Shown piece by piece: positions 34,472 through 43,782 of a stretch of 64,000 nucleotides of DNA. The stretch comes from Sphingomonas sp. AR_OL41 (GTDB lineage: Bacteria > Pseudomonadota > Alphaproteobacteria > Sphingomonadales > Sphingomonadaceae): contig NZ_JARYTI010000018.1 of the NCBI RefSeq assembly GCF_029911635.1, positions 38,218-102,217 on the forward strand, written 5' to 3'. A program made the translations under genes and the position numbers. The notes beneath the pieces are model-generated. The model did not search any database and was not told the DNA's origin. It was given only the letters and a program-made list of their open reading frames with translations. The first letter of the stretch is position 1. Every line of letters begins with the position of its first letter.

Positions 34472-35312
34472 CGAGGAAGTCGGCGATGGTCTTCCACATG
34501 CGGTGGCGAGCGTTTTGCAAATGGCCGTAATCACCGCCGCCCGGCACCACGACCAGCGCCTTGTCTTGGGTCCCCAGCCGTTCGAAGAAATCGGCCCGGC
34601 CGGAGCCGCCCTGCATGTAATTCTGCATCCCCGCCGCCACCCCATACAGCATCAGCGTCGGAGCGTTGATCAGGCCGGCATCGGCGGCGACACTGCCCTC
34701 TTCATTCTCGACGCGGATGCCGTTGGGCGAGCGCGGTTCGTCACGCTCAGCCTGTACCGCGAGCTGCTCATGCGCCGCCGCTTCCATGAATTCGAGCTCG
34801 AGCCGGTCGCGGAAATAGGCGGCTGCATTCGACCACCAGTCGTCCTTCTCCGGAAACGGTACCTTGTTGCCGCCGCCGATCGCTGGATCGAGGAGCACCA
34901 ACCGCCCGATGCGATCGCTGCGCGTCTCGGCATAGCGACCGACGATCCGCCCGCCCCAGGACCATCCCAGCAGGTGCGGGCGCGCGAAACCCTGGGCGAT
35001 GACCCAGTCGATCACTGCGGCTGTGTCAGCGATCGCCTCGTCAGTCTTCACGCTGTGCGGATGATCGGCCAGTTCGGAATCACGGTAGCCGCGGATCGAA
35101 AAGGTCACCGCACCGTAACCGCGCGCCACCAGTGCTTCCATGAACGAATAGTCCTGGCGCCCGTCGAACGCGAAATCATAACCGAGCTGGCCGGACAAAT
35201 TGGCGCCCTGCACGAGGATCACAACATGCTTGGCTTTCGCATCCAGGCCCTTGGTCCGCACAGACAATTTGCCGGCGGGTCCGTCGATGAACAGGTCGAT
35301 CGCTTCGGTCAT
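34464..35312 (-). CDS. Alpha/beta hydrolase
   Basis: The product (282 aa from ATG 35312, which has GGGAAG close upstream; ATG 35324 is a weaker alternative) is an alpha/beta hydrolase with a canonical elbow LLGWSWGGRIV (Ser), the cap and DPAIGGG, an acid in the LMLYG segment and His in VVPGGGDYGHLQ. The broad LVQGANLSGQLG loop is like esterases or peptidases that act on small amides and esters. It starts a three-gene - operon (hydrolase, HTD2-like dehydratase, hydrolase) that is divergent from the IclR regulator gene. Confidence 0.85.
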   Translation of the reverse strand: MTEAIDLFIDGPAGKLSVRTKGLDAKAKHVVILVQGANLSGQLGYDFAFDGRQDYSFMEALVARGYGAVTFSIRGYRDSELADHPHSVKTDEAIADTAAVIDWVIAQGFARPHLLGWSWGGRIVGRYAETRSDRIGRLVLLDPAIGGGNKVPFPEKDDWWSNAAAYFRDRLELEFMEAAAHEQLAVQAERDEPRSPNGIRVENEEGSVAADAGLINAPTLMLYGVAAGMQNYMQGGSGRADFFERLGTQDKALVVVPGGGDYGHLQNARHRMWKTIADFLDG

Positions 35313-35442
35313 GAAACTTCCCATCAGAGAATTCCGCCCGGCGCTGCGCAGGCGGCATCATATTTTGCGGCACGACCCTGGCAAAGATCGAACCTTCGTC
35401 AGACAGCTTAGACCGACCCACCCGCCGCGCCATGTCGAAATC

Positions 35443-35458
35443 CGCAACCCAGGTTGCG
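35443..35458. promoter_or_regulatory. Inverted repeat upstream of the IclR gene
   Basis: CGCAACC-CA-GGTTGCG is a perfect 7+2+7 inverted repeat, 47 bases before the IclR start and in the gap to the divergent hydrolase operon. IclR-family proteins bind short palindromes in such places, so this is a candidate autoregulatory operator. Confidence 0.45.
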
Positions 35459-35505
35459 CATCCGGCAAGCTTGCCATTCGGCGCGGCGCGCAACATCATG
35501 GCGCG

Positions 35506-36282
35506 GTGGATAGTGACCAGGAATTGAAATCGCTGAAGCGCGGGTTGAAGGCGATGATGCTGATCAACCGGCAAGGCTCGCTCGCCATTTCGGAATTGAG
35601 CCGGACGCTGGAATTGCCGCGCACCACGGCGGAGCGGGTTCTGATGACGCTGCTTGCCGAAGGGTTCGTCGATCGCGACCCGCAGACCAAACGCTTCTTC
35701 CTCACCGAACGGGTACGTGCGCTGAGCGGCGGCTATTCGGACGACAGCTGGATCGCGCATGTCGCCGCGCCGATGCTGTTCGATGTGACGCGGGAAATCG
35801 GCTGGCCACTATGCATCGCGACCTCTGTCGGCGAATATATGCGGCTGCGGCTGACCACTGATCCGGCGACCTCGCTCAGCCTGCATCGCCGCCATATCGG
35901 CTCCGAGATCGCCATGGCAGTGTCGTCGAGCGGAATAGTCAACCTTGCCTTTCTCGACCCGGAACAGCAACGCATCATGCTGGAAATTCTGCGCAATTCC
36001 GATGACCCGGCACAGGAAGCGGCGCGTGATCGCAACCGCATGGACTATGCCATCGCCCAGGCACGGCAACAGGGCTACAGCTTCGGGCTGGACCTAGGTC
36101 GCGAGCGGAGCGTTAGCGTGCCGATCATGGGCCAGGGGCAGATCAAGGCGGTGCTGCTGATGGTCTTCATGTCGCGCGGCCTGAGCCACGAACAGGTCGT
36201 GGAACGCTTCGTCCCGCAGTTGCAGACGATGGCGATGGATATCGAACGGCTGGCCTTCGCCGATCAGCTGCTGGCGATCTGA
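35506..36282 (+). CDS. IclR-family transcriptional regulator
   Basis: The product (about 258 aa from GTG 35506) has an IclR winged HTH (LKAMMLINRQGSLAISELSRTLELPRTTAERVLMTLLAEGF region) and the effector domain with SLHRRHIGSEIAMAVSSSG and GLDLGRERSVSVPIMG. IclR proteins control aromatic and other catabolic genes, as activators or repressors. No in-frame ATG lies close upstream, and the length from the GTG is normal for the family. It lies between divergent operons and probably governs the hydrolase/dehydratase operon and perhaps the downstream aldehyde dehydrogenase/monooxygenase pair. Confidence 0.88.
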   Translation: MDSDQELKSLKRGLKAMMLINRQGSLAISELSRTLELPRTTAERVLMTLLAEGFVDRDPQTKRFFLTERVRALSGGYSDDSWIAHVAAPMLFDVTREIGWPLCIATSVGEYMRLRLTTDPATSLSLHRRHIGSEIAMAVSSSGIVNLAFLDPEQQRIMLEILRNSDDPAQEAARDRNRMDYAIAQARQQGYSFGLDLGRERSVSVPIMGQGQIKAVLLMVFMSRGLSHEQVVERFVPQLQTMAMDIERLAFADQLLAI

Positions 36283-36287
36283 AGCCG

Positions 36288-36301
36288 CCCGCATTTCGGT
36301 T
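36288..36301 (+). repeat. 14-base motif shared with the 31081 region (copy 2)
   Basis: CCCGCATTTCGGTT, identical to 31081-31094, lies just after the IclR stop and 52 bases before the aldehyde dehydrogenase start. It could be a regulator site common to both operons. Confidence 0.35.
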
Positions 36302-36352
36302 ACCGCGCGCGACGGGCTGGCCGTGCGCGCCACCGCGCCCTGATCTCGCACG

Positions 36353-37852
36353 ATGAGCAATCTCCCACCTTCCGACGCAGCGCAGGCTTTCCTCGACCGG
36401 CCACATCAATTGCTCATTGATGGTGAATGGGTCATCGGCGCGGGGCGCGCCATCGCGGTGGAGAATCCCGCGCGGGGCGACACCATCGCCACGGTGCAGG
36501 CCGCGTCCCTCGCGCAGCTCGACGATGCCGTGACGGCGGCGCGCGGCGCGCTGCACGGTGGCTGGGGCCGGATGAGCGGGCGTGATCGCGGTGTCGTGCT
36601 GGCGCGCTTTGCCGATCTGCTCGACAGCGAGAACGACCTGATCGGCGAGGTGATGACGCTCGACAATGGGTCGCCGCTCGTCTCGTCGAAGATGGTCGTC
36701 CAGCACCTCGCCGCCGAACTGTTCCGTTATTATGCCGGCTGGGCGACCAAGATTGCCGGCGAGAGCTTTCAGCCCAGCCTCGGTGCCCGGTCGCATCTCG
36801 ACTTTCTCGTCGCGACAGTACGCGAGCCGGTCGGCGTGGTCGGCGCGATCGTGCCGTGGAATGCGCCACCGGGCATGATCGCGCTGAAGATGGCGCCCGC
36901 GCTCGCCGCCGGCTGCACGATGGTGCTCAAGACCGCCGAACTGGCGCCCTTGGTCGGGGAGCTGTTCGCCCGGCTTTGGTCACAAGCAGGGGGGCCACCG
37001 GGCGCCTTCAACCTGATCCACGGGCACGGCGAAGACATTGGCGCGGCGATGGCGGCGCACCCCGGCATCGACAAGATCGCCTTTACCGGCTCGACCGCCG
37101 TCGGACGCAAGATCGTCGCCGCAGCGTGCGGCAATCTCAAAAAGGTGTCGCTCGAACTGGGCGGAAAGTCGCCGGTGATCGTCTTTCCCGACGCCGATCT
37201 CGACGCGGTGATCCCGGCAGCGGCGATGGCCTGCTACCTCTCGACCGGCCAGCAGTGCATGGCGGGATCGCGCCTGTTCCTCCACGCCGATGTCCATGAC
37301 CGCGTGGCGGAGGGCGTCGCTTCCTATGCCCGCACACTGAAAGTGGGCGACGGCCTAGACCCGGCGACGGTGCTTGGGCCATTGATCTCAGCACGGCAAA
37401 AGGCACGGGTGCTGGAGTATATCGACATCGCCAAGGCCGAGGGCGCGCATCCGCTGCTGGAAAGCGCGGCGATCGACGGGCCGGGCCATTTCGTCGGCCC
37501 CGCGCTGTTCACCGAGGTGACGCCCGGCATGCGGATCGAACAGGAAGAGGTGTTCGGGCCGGTGCTGGTCGCAATCCGCTTCACCGAAGAGGACGAGTTG
37601 CTCCAGGCGGTCAATGGTTCGCCCTATGGCCTCTCCGGTTCAGTCTGGACGCGCGACATCCAGCGCGCGCTGCGGGTCGCCAAGCAGGTCGATTCGGGCC
37701 AGGTGGGCGTCAACGTCCATGCCGCGATGAGCCCGGAAACGCCGTTTGGCGGCAACAAGCAATCGGGCTGGGGGCGCGAGTTCGGTCGCGACGGTCTCGA
37801 CGGCTATCTCAAGACCAAGGCGATCAGCATCAATCTGGGGCCACGCCCGTGA
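36353..37852 (+). CDS. Aldehyde dehydrogenase (second copy)
   Basis: The 499-aa protein is an NAD(P)-dependent aldehyde dehydrogenase: IVPWNAPPGMIALKMAPALAAG, FTGSTAVGRKI, catalytic Glu in SLELGGKSPVIV and Cys in STGQQCMAGSRL, end FGGNKQSGWGREFG. It differs clearly from the copy at 25630-27111 and is closer to broad-range ALDHs that act on aromatic or terpene aldehydes. Its stop overlaps the GTG of the monooxygenase gene (GTGA). It probably oxidises an aldehyde made in the same pathway. Confidence 0.92.
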   Translation: MSNLPPSDAAQAFLDRPHQLLIDGEWVIGAGRAIAVENPARGDTIATVQAASLAQLDDAVTAARGALHGGWGRMSGRDRGVVLARFADLLDSENDLIGEVMTLDNGSPLVSSKMVVQHLAAELFRYYAGWATKIAGESFQPSLGARSHLDFLVATVREPVGVVGAIVPWNAPPGMIALKMAPALAAGCTMVLKTAELAPLVGELFARLWSQAGGPPGAFNLIHGHGEDIGAAMAAHPGIDKIAFTGSTAVGRKIVAAACGNLKKVSLELGGKSPVIVFPDADLDAVIPAAAMACYLSTGQQCMAGSRLFLHADVHDRVAEGVASYARTLKVGDGLDPATVLGPLISARQKARVLEYIDIAKAEGAHPLLESAAIDGPGHFVGPALFTEVTPGMRIEQEEVFGPVLVAIRFTEEDELLQAVNGSPYGLSGSVWTRDIQRALRVAKQVDSGQVGVNVHAAMSPETPFGGNKQSGWGREFGRDGLDGYLKTKAISINLGPRP

Positions 37853-39012
37853 GCGCGCATATCATCGTCATCGGAGCGGGGCTTGGCGGCCTGACCGCCG
37901 CGCTGGCGCTGCGGCATTTCGGCTTCTCGGTTGCGCTGTACGAACAGGCGCCGACGCTTGGCGAGGTCGGTGCCGGCCTGACGCTCAGCCGCGGCGGCCA
38001 GAGCGTGTTCCGGGCGCTGGACGTGCAGGATGCGCTGGCGCCGCATGCGACGCCGTCGACGGGCTTCCCATTTCTCCATTACCAGACAGGTCGGCTGCTT
38101 GCCGGCGAACTCAACCACGGCGCCGGTCTACCCGACGACGGCACCGTCGACATCGCCAGGCAATGCCACCGTGCCGACCTTCACGCGGTCCTCGCCGGCG
38201 CCTTTGCCGAACGCGCGCTTGGCGCGCTGCATCTCGATCACCAATTGATCGCCGTCGAGGAAACCGCACATGGCATCCGTGCTGTCTTCGCCAATGGCGA
38301 GACCGCGCTGGGCGACGCGCTGGTCGCGGCCGACGGCGTGCGATCCGCGGTGCGGCCCCTGCTCTGGGGTGAAGATTCTCCGCGCTTCACCGGACAGGTC
38401 GCCTATCGCTTCCTCGTCGGTCGCGACACCGCCCTTCCCTATCTCGGCTTTGGTCGCGGCGCGGTGTTTCTCGGGCCGCAGCGCACTTTCAACCGCTACA
38501 CCTTGCGCAGTGGCGCGATCCTCAATTGCGTCGGTATCGCCGCGACCGATCAATGGACCGGCGAAGGCTGGGCAACGCCCGCGACACGTGACGAAATGCT
38601 GGCCGAATTCGCCGGCTGGCATCCCGACGTGACGGGGCTGATGGCGCATTCCGATCAGGCGATCAAATGGGGCCTGTTCGACCGTGCGCCGCTACCACTG
38701 TGGAGCCGGGGCCGGGCGACTTTACTGGGCGACGCGGCGCATGCCATGTTGCCCTTCCTCGGCATGGGTGCCGCCATGGCCATCGAGGATGCCATGATCC
38801 TGGCGCGCGCCTTCGCCGCCGAACAAGCCGTCGAGGCCGGGTTCGCGCGGTACGAAACCGCACGGCATGGCCGCACCGAACTGGTTCACGCCAAGTCGGT
38901 CGAACAAGGTCAGCTGACCCAGGCGCGCGATCCCGATACTTATGACGCCGCCGCCGCGCCGGCCAGCGACCGGGCGATACTGGATTATGACCCGGTGACG
39001 ACACCGATCTGA
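37849..39012 (+). CDS. FAD-dependent monooxygenase (salicylate hydroxylase-like)
   Basis: The 387-aa flavoprotein has the class A aromatic hydroxylase motifs: IIVIGAGLGGLTAALALRHFG (Rossmann GxGxxG), DGVRSAVRP (DG motif) and LLGDAAHAMLPFLGMGAAMAIEDA (GD motif). It would hydroxylate an aromatic or related acid with NAD(P)H and O2. GTG 37849 overlaps the aldehyde dehydrogenase stop. A 9-bp hairpin begins right at its stop codon, and no gene follows in the same direction, so it closes the catabolic cluster. Confidence 0.9.
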   Translation: MSAHIIVIGAGLGGLTAALALRHFGFSVALYEQAPTLGEVGAGLTLSRGGQSVFRALDVQDALAPHATPSTGFPFLHYQTGRLLAGELNHGAGLPDDGTVDIARQCHRADLHAVLAGAFAERALGALHLDHQLIAVEETAHGIRAVFANGETALGDALVAADGVRSAVRPLLWGEDSPRFTGQVAYRFLVGRDTALPYLGFGRGAVFLGPQRTFNRYTLRSGAILNCVGIAATDQWTGEGWATPATRDEMLAEFAGWHPDVTGLMAHSDQAIKWGLFDRAPLPLWSRGRATLLGDAAHAMLPFLGMGAAMAIEDAMILARAFAAEQAVEAGFARYETARHGRTELVHAKSVEQGQLTQARDPDTYDAAAAPASDRAILDYDPVTTPI

Positions 39013-39038
39013 TCTGCGCCGATCCTGATGGCGCAGAT
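39012..39038 (+). terminator. Hairpin directly after the monooxygenase gene
   Basis: ATCTGCGCC (39012-39020) pairs perfectly with GGCGCAGAT (39030-39038) around a 9-base loop, starting at the last base of the stop codon. There is no T-run afterwards, so it is either a weak terminator or an mRNA 3'-end stabiliser. Confidence 0.5.
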
Positions 39039-39612
39039 GCCCGTTATTCAGGCTTAACGGCACGTGGTCGTTGCCGCGCCGCAACCTCTGTCGGGAGAGC
39101 GTGACGCCTTTCGATGCCGGGAACGCCCTATGCACCACAGACCCGTTGCCATGCATCCCGACGCCTTTGCCGGGAATCGTACAAGATACGGAACGAATGC
39201 CACGGCGGGGCGATCATATCATCCCGGGATTGATGCAGAATCGCCCGCTCCTGATCGCCTCGCTCATCGCATCGAGGATGACTTTCGACGCCGGAGAGCG
39301 TCGCGCGGAAAAAAGGCGCACGACGCCGACAAGGCACCGAGCATCAATAAGCTGAAAAGGAAGCGCATCATCGCAGGAAACCCAGTGGCCGGCATCGGCT
39401 CGACGACGGAGAGATCGTCAGTTGGTTTTATACCGTTCGCCAGCAGCTTGCCAGCTCAGTTGGAGTCGGCGGATTGCATCGGCTGCGAACCGGACTTGCC
39501 GAACCCTTCGACCACATTGTTGGCGGCGTTTACGGCTGAGGCGCAACGTAGTCGCCTGGTCGTTTCCAACCACCTGTTTGCGCTCGCGCAATAGCAAGCA
39601 AGATGCGTTCAG
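39039..39612. other. Non-coding stretch between catabolic cluster and fimbrial locus
   Basis: Nearly 575 bases separate the convergent monooxygenase and usher genes. A GTG-started frame (39064-39594, 176 codons) and an overlapping one have no recognisable motif or ribosome-binding site and look like high-GC chance frames. I see no repeat or RNA gene. Confidence 0.4.
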
Positions 39613-42252
39613 CTAGCGCTTCGCCGAAGCCAGCTGGGGCGCGTTTGACCAAGCCAGGCGAACCGAGGGGCGGTCGGCATTCAGCGTAACCGTGATGGGT
39701 CTGGGGGAAGCAGGCGCCGAAGAGCGTATGAGGTAATGTCCGTACCGCACGCGCTCGAAGATAAAATAGCCGTCATATTCGGTTCGCACCTTGCTCACCA
39801 CGACATCATTGGCATCGACCAGTTCGACCAGGGCCCCCGACAAGGCGCTGCCCGCATCGCTCAATGTGCCTTCGATCGCTCCGGTACCGACGATGCCGAG
39901 CTCGACGGCGGTCGTCATGCCCGCCCGTGGGATGACCATCACACCGTCGGTCGCCGGAACGTCGAACGGATCGGCGAGTGACGCGGTATCGACCGAAACC
40001 TTGACGGGTACCGATGGATCGAGCGCGCCGACGAACCGAGCGCCGATATGTCCCTTGTCGGCCGCGCGCAGCGCCAGGGGCGTATCATTGATCTGGATCC
40101 CGCCCGGTAGCGCTGCTTCGCCGGGCTCGCGCTTGCCGTCGCCATTGTCGTCACGGAAAAGCGTCACGGCGAGCGCGCCGGAGGTCGCCTGCGGCCTGGA
40201 GGAGATGCGGCCCCACCCCTTACCGGCCCCGAAGCTGGCGAGCAGGTTTACGCGTAAGGCCGCATGACCGCGGGAATCGACGTCGCCGCCGACCGTCAGG
40301 CCGAAACGCTTGAAATCGCGCGTATAGCTGCCGCCGACGCTGAACGCATGCGCGGCAGGGGCATAGGACGTGCTCGCCTCCAGCGCCGAGGATCGCCCCG
40401 CATTCCAGTTTGCCGCGACCTGCACGTCGGCGAGCGACAGGTACGATTTGACCGACCACAATGCCTCGCCGCGCAGCCTGACGCCGCGTACGCGGGTATT
40501 GAACAGCAAGCCGACACTTCCCGCGCTTTCCGCTTGCCCGCTCGTGGGTGACAGTCTTTGCCAACCGGCCGTCAGGCTCGCCGAAAATCCCGCCAGCGCG
40601 GTCGATATACGCGAATTCGCCTCGACCGTCGCACCGCCCACGGTACGGATTTCGGCGATGTCGAAATGGATCGGCAGGATCAACCCGGCGACGTGCGTCG
40701 GCTTGTCGATCGCAAGGCGAACGCGCGAGGTCAGATCGGCGGATAATTGCTGCGACTGCAACCCGTTGTTGCGCAGCGCCTCGAGCGATACGCTGGCGCC
40801 GAACGCGTGACCGAGCACGCCGAGCCGCGCCGCGGTACCACCGGCATTGGCGTGGGCAATGTCGATCTGGGCGAGCATCGGCCCGATGCCGCCGCGGATC
40901 GTACCGTCGACGAACAAGGCTGATCCCTTCGCCGCGTCGAGATGATGGACCGCAGCACCGGCCGAAAAGCCGCGGCCAAGGCCGTGCTCGAACCCCGCGT
41001 CCTGACGCCAGCCGATCTGGCGCGCGCCTGTCTGGGCCGGCCCCGCGAATTCGAACAGGTCGCGCCCTTCCTGGACGGCATCGGCCCACCACCACGTCTC
41101 GCCGGGCGGAACGGCCTGCTGCGCGATATTGTAGACCTTGGTTTCGTGTCGCACCTGCCCCTGCGGGCCGTAGGAGGCGATTTCGAAGATATTGGTTCCG
41201 AAGCGCATCGCGATCCGGCGGAACGCGTATCGCCCGTCCGGGCCCGCCTTGGCTGCACCGATCAGTTCAGCGTTGCGATATAGTTCGACGTCCCAACCCG
41301 CCGGCACGGCACCTGTAAAGTCGATCGTGTCGAAATCGTTCGACCGTTCGAGCGGGCGATTGGTGACCGCGGCGCCGCGCCCGAATGCGCTTTGCGCGAC
41401 GAGCGGCGTGCTGAACCCGGCGACATCGCCGAGCGCCATCTGGGTCGCATGGACCGGTCCGAGCAGGCCGCTGTCAGGGTCCGCGCGGTACAGCCGCAGG
41501 CGTAGTGAATCGGGCTTGAGAGCGTGCGTCGAGACGAGCCGCGCGTCCGCCGAGAAATAGGCGAGCTCGCCCGCCGCGTAAATCTCATAGCCCGGTGTCA
41601 TCGTGACCGGCCCGCCGGGCGGCCGCTCCGCCGCAAGTCCAAGATTGACGTCGATCCACGGCGCGCGCCACGCGCGATAGGGCGACGTGATACGCAGCAG
41701 CGGTTTCGCCGGACCGGTCGGCGCCCCTTGCAACCGGTTGGCAAGGGCCGCCCGGCGGATCGCCGCTTCGATCGGCAGCGCGCCGGTCGACCGCACGCCG
41801 AGCACGGCGTTGGTGATATCGATGTCGAATTCTACCCCAAGCCATTTGCCGAGGTCGACCGCCCGCACGCACCAGCCCGAGCGACTTTCCCAGATCGTCT
41901 CGTCGGTCAGCGTCGCGCGTTGCCCGCCGAACTCGGCCTGTCGACGGGCGCGGTCGATCGCGATGCGGCGGCTTTCCTGGAATGCCCAGCCGCTCGCCGT
42001 GCCGGCCTTGGTGTCGATGGTGATGGCGATCTGCAGCGCGTCGATCGTGTCCTGCAGGTCAAGGCACACGCCTGCCCGCGTGTTGAACGCACGGACGCTG
42101 CTGCCCACCTCGGTTGTCCCGAGCTGGACGCTGAACAACAAGGCGTCGTCGCTGTCGGTCTTGAGCTGTGCGGTCGCCGCCGACGCGGCGATCGTCGCGA
42201 TGAAGATCAGCCATGCAGCGACGACGGCGCGCAAGGCGGCGCAGGACGACAT
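39613..42252 (-). CDS. Fimbrial outer-membrane usher-like protein
   Basis: The 879-aa protein has a signal peptide (MSSCAALRAVVAAWLIFIATIAASA), an N-terminal domain with two Cys residues, a long beta-rich barrel region, and a C-terminal part with an SdrB/carboxypeptidase-regulatory-like segment (VTLFRDDNGDGKREPGEAALPGG, IEGTLSDAGSALSGALVELVD). This layout is that of ushers of the alternative chaperone-usher type found with DUF4402 pilins in sphingomonads. It would form the outer-membrane pore and assembly platform for the pilins upstream. It follows the chaperone gene by 29 bases and is the last gene of the locus. Confidence 0.8.
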   Translation of the reverse strand: MSSCAALRAVVAAWLIFIATIAASAATAQLKTDSDDALLFSVQLGTTEVGSSVRAFNTRAGVCLDLQDTIDALQIAITIDTKAGTASGWAFQESRRIAIDRARRQAEFGGQRATLTDETIWESRSGWCVRAVDLGKWLGVEFDIDITNAVLGVRSTGALPIEAAIRRAALANRLQGAPTGPAKPLLRITSPYRAWRAPWIDVNLGLAAERPPGGPVTMTPGYEIYAAGELAYFSADARLVSTHALKPDSLRLRLYRADPDSGLLGPVHATQMALGDVAGFSTPLVAQSAFGRGAAVTNRPLERSNDFDTIDFTGAVPAGWDVELYRNAELIGAAKAGPDGRYAFRRIAMRFGTNIFEIASYGPQGQVRHETKVYNIAQQAVPPGETWWWADAVQEGRDLFEFAGPAQTGARQIGWRQDAGFEHGLGRGFSAGAAVHHLDAAKGSALFVDGTIRGGIGPMLAQIDIAHANAGGTAARLGVLGHAFGASVSLEALRNNGLQSQQLSADLTSRVRLAIDKPTHVAGLILPIHFDIAEIRTVGGATVEANSRISTALAGFSASLTAGWQRLSPTSGQAESAGSVGLLFNTRVRGVRLRGEALWSVKSYLSLADVQVAANWNAGRSSALEASTSYAPAAHAFSVGGSYTRDFKRFGLTVGGDVDSRGHAALRVNLLASFGAGKGWGRISSRPQATSGALAVTLFRDDNGDGKREPGEAALPGGIQINDTPLALRAADKGHIGARFVGALDPSVPVKVSVDTASLADPFDVPATDGVMVIPRAGMTTAVELGIVGTGAIEGTLSDAGSALSGALVELVDANDVVVSKVRTEYDGYFIFERVRYGHYLIRSSAPASPRPITVTLNADRPSVRLAWSNAPQLASAKR

Positions 42253-42281
42253 GGGCCGGCCGTGTGACCGTCAAGCGGGGA

Positions 42282-43106
42282 TCACGCGCCCCGTGTGACC
42301 TTGGCCTCGACCACCGCGCCCGCCCCGGCCGGATCGGTTTCGGTGAAGCGGACGGTCAGCGCCCCCACCGGCAGCTTGTCGCGCGCTATCGTCACCGACA
42401 CATCGCGGCCTGCAACCTCGGTATAGGCTGCGAGGCCCTTGACCGTCGCGAGCGGCTTGTCCGATCCCGCCGCAAGCACGTCGAGCGTGCCGTAGACCGA
42501 GCGATTGCCGCTGCGCTGGAGCGTCACCGTCACGCGGCCGCCGTCCGCGACGGGGGTCAGGTGCGCATTGGCCAGCGTCGCGCTGCCCTCGATCTTGCCG
42601 ATCCGCACGATCACCGGGATGGCGATGCCGTAGATCGGTGTCAGCGCGATCGACATGCCCTGTGGCTGGCCTGGCTTCGGTGCGGCCGGCACGGGTGCAT
42701 CGACCGTTGCCGTATCGGGCACCGCACGAAACAGCAGATGCGCGCGATATTCGCCCGGCGCGAGCGACGGCGGCGCACGGACGCCGATCCGCACCGTTTG
42801 CGGCTGTTGTGGTGCAAGCGTGATCTTGCGCGGCGCATAGTTGATGATGTCCAGCGCGACGGCGTCGGACGGGGTCGCCAGCGCCTCGTCGAGCGGATTG
42901 ATCTGCCCGCTTGCGTCCATCCGGCGCAGCACGAGCGAGATGCGGTAGGTCGTGGTCTTGTCGCCGGTGTTGCTGACCATCACTTCGCCGCCCGAATTGC
43001 CGTCGAGCACGATGCGGGTCGGCGCGACCAGCAAGTCGCTGGCGAGCACCGGACGCGCGACGGAGAAAAGTGCTACTGCGGCGACCGCCGCCAGATTCCT
43101 GATCAT
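42282..43106 (-). CDS. Periplasmic pilus chaperone-like protein
   Basis: The 274-aa product has a signal peptide (MIRNLAAVAAVALFSVARPVLA) and an immunoglobulin-like chaperone N-domain: LLVAPTRIVLDGNSGGEVMVSNTGDKTTTYRISLVLR and the FPPL-region analogue RIGVRAPPSLAPGEYRAHLLF. It would bind the pilin subunits in the periplasm and hand them to the usher. It lies between the pilin array and the usher gene, as in other alternative chaperone-usher loci. Confidence 0.85.
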   Translation of the reverse strand: MIRNLAAVAAVALFSVARPVLASDLLVAPTRIVLDGNSGGEVMVSNTGDKTTTYRISLVLRRMDASGQINPLDEALATPSDAVALDIINYAPRKITLAPQQPQTVRIGVRAPPSLAPGEYRAHLLFRAVPDTATVDAPVPAAPKPGQPQGMSIALTPIYGIAIPVIVRIGKIEGSATLANAHLTPVADGGRVTVTLQRSGNRSVYGTLDVLAAGSDKPLATVKGLAAYTEVAGRDVSVTIARDKLPVGALTVRFTETDPAGAGAVVEAKVTRGA

Positions 43107-43213
43107 GTCATCAAGCCCCAGACTGTGCGACGCGCCGAAGGATGGAGCGTCTCAATGAGGATGACGCCTAGCCCGGACAGCCCTGAAACATGGCAAATGC
43201 CCTCTAGGTAGTT

Positions 43214-43702
43214 TCACTGATAGTCGACGATGACGTCCACCGTCCCGCTATAGTTCCCCTCCACCGGCGCCTTGGACGCGGTTAGCGTACCGCCGACGGT
43301 GAACGGATTCTTTTCGTTACCCGGGCGCAGCACCATCGTGCTGTCGGACGGGACGAAGACGGCGTCGAGGCTGTGGCCGCTGCCATCGATGAGACGAGCG
43401 GGCGAGACGGTGATCGAGACGATCTCGTCCCTGGCGCCCGTGATCGTGAACGCGCCGGCACTCTGCCCGCCGAGACACCGCAGCCCGCCCGTGCACGATA
43501 ATGCACCGCTCGGGGTGACCGTGACCTTTCCGCCATCGGACCCCAGCGCCACGGTGCCGAAGCCGATCTCGCGGATCATGTCGACGCTTGGCGCGGCATG
43601 CGGGTTGGAGGCAAAGGCAGGTGTGCTGCACGCAAGGCATGTCAACCCGGCGAGCCATGAGCCACCACGCATGAAGGATCGGAGGAGCGGAAGGATGTGC
43701 AT
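43214..43702 (-). CDS. DUF4402 pilin-like protein 1 (divergent)
   Basis: About 162 aa with a signal peptide (RGGSWLAGLTCLACSTPAFA). The mature part has the DUF4402 features: IGFGTVAL near the start, a pair of Cys (LSCTGGLRCLGG), ITGARDEIVSITVS, and a C-terminal VIVDYQ strand. It is the most divergent of the five pilin-like proteins and lacks the VTKSSDLYFGKILP start, so it might be a tip or base adaptor. Starts at 43702 and 43672, and an upstream one at 43741, are possible; none has a strong ribosome-binding site. Confidence 0.75.
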   Translation of the reverse strand: MHILPLLRSFMRGGSWLAGLTCLACSTPAFASNPHAAPSVDMIREIGFGTVALGSDGGKVTVTPSGALSCTGGLRCLGGQSAGAFTITGARDEIVSITVSPARLIDGSGHSLDAVFVPSDSTMVLRPGNEKNPFTVGGTLTASKAPVEGNYSGTVDVIVDYQ

Positions 43703-43782
43703 CGCGGGCTCGCAAACGACTGCCCGGCGCACCGAAGCCACCGCCCATGCGGCAGCGCCGGTGCGCCCGGGAAGCGTTCGAC

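Noticed and set aside
39064..39594. A 176-codon frame in the gap after the monooxygenase gene
   Set aside because: GTG start without a ribosome-binding site, overlapped by another frame of equal quality, no domain character.
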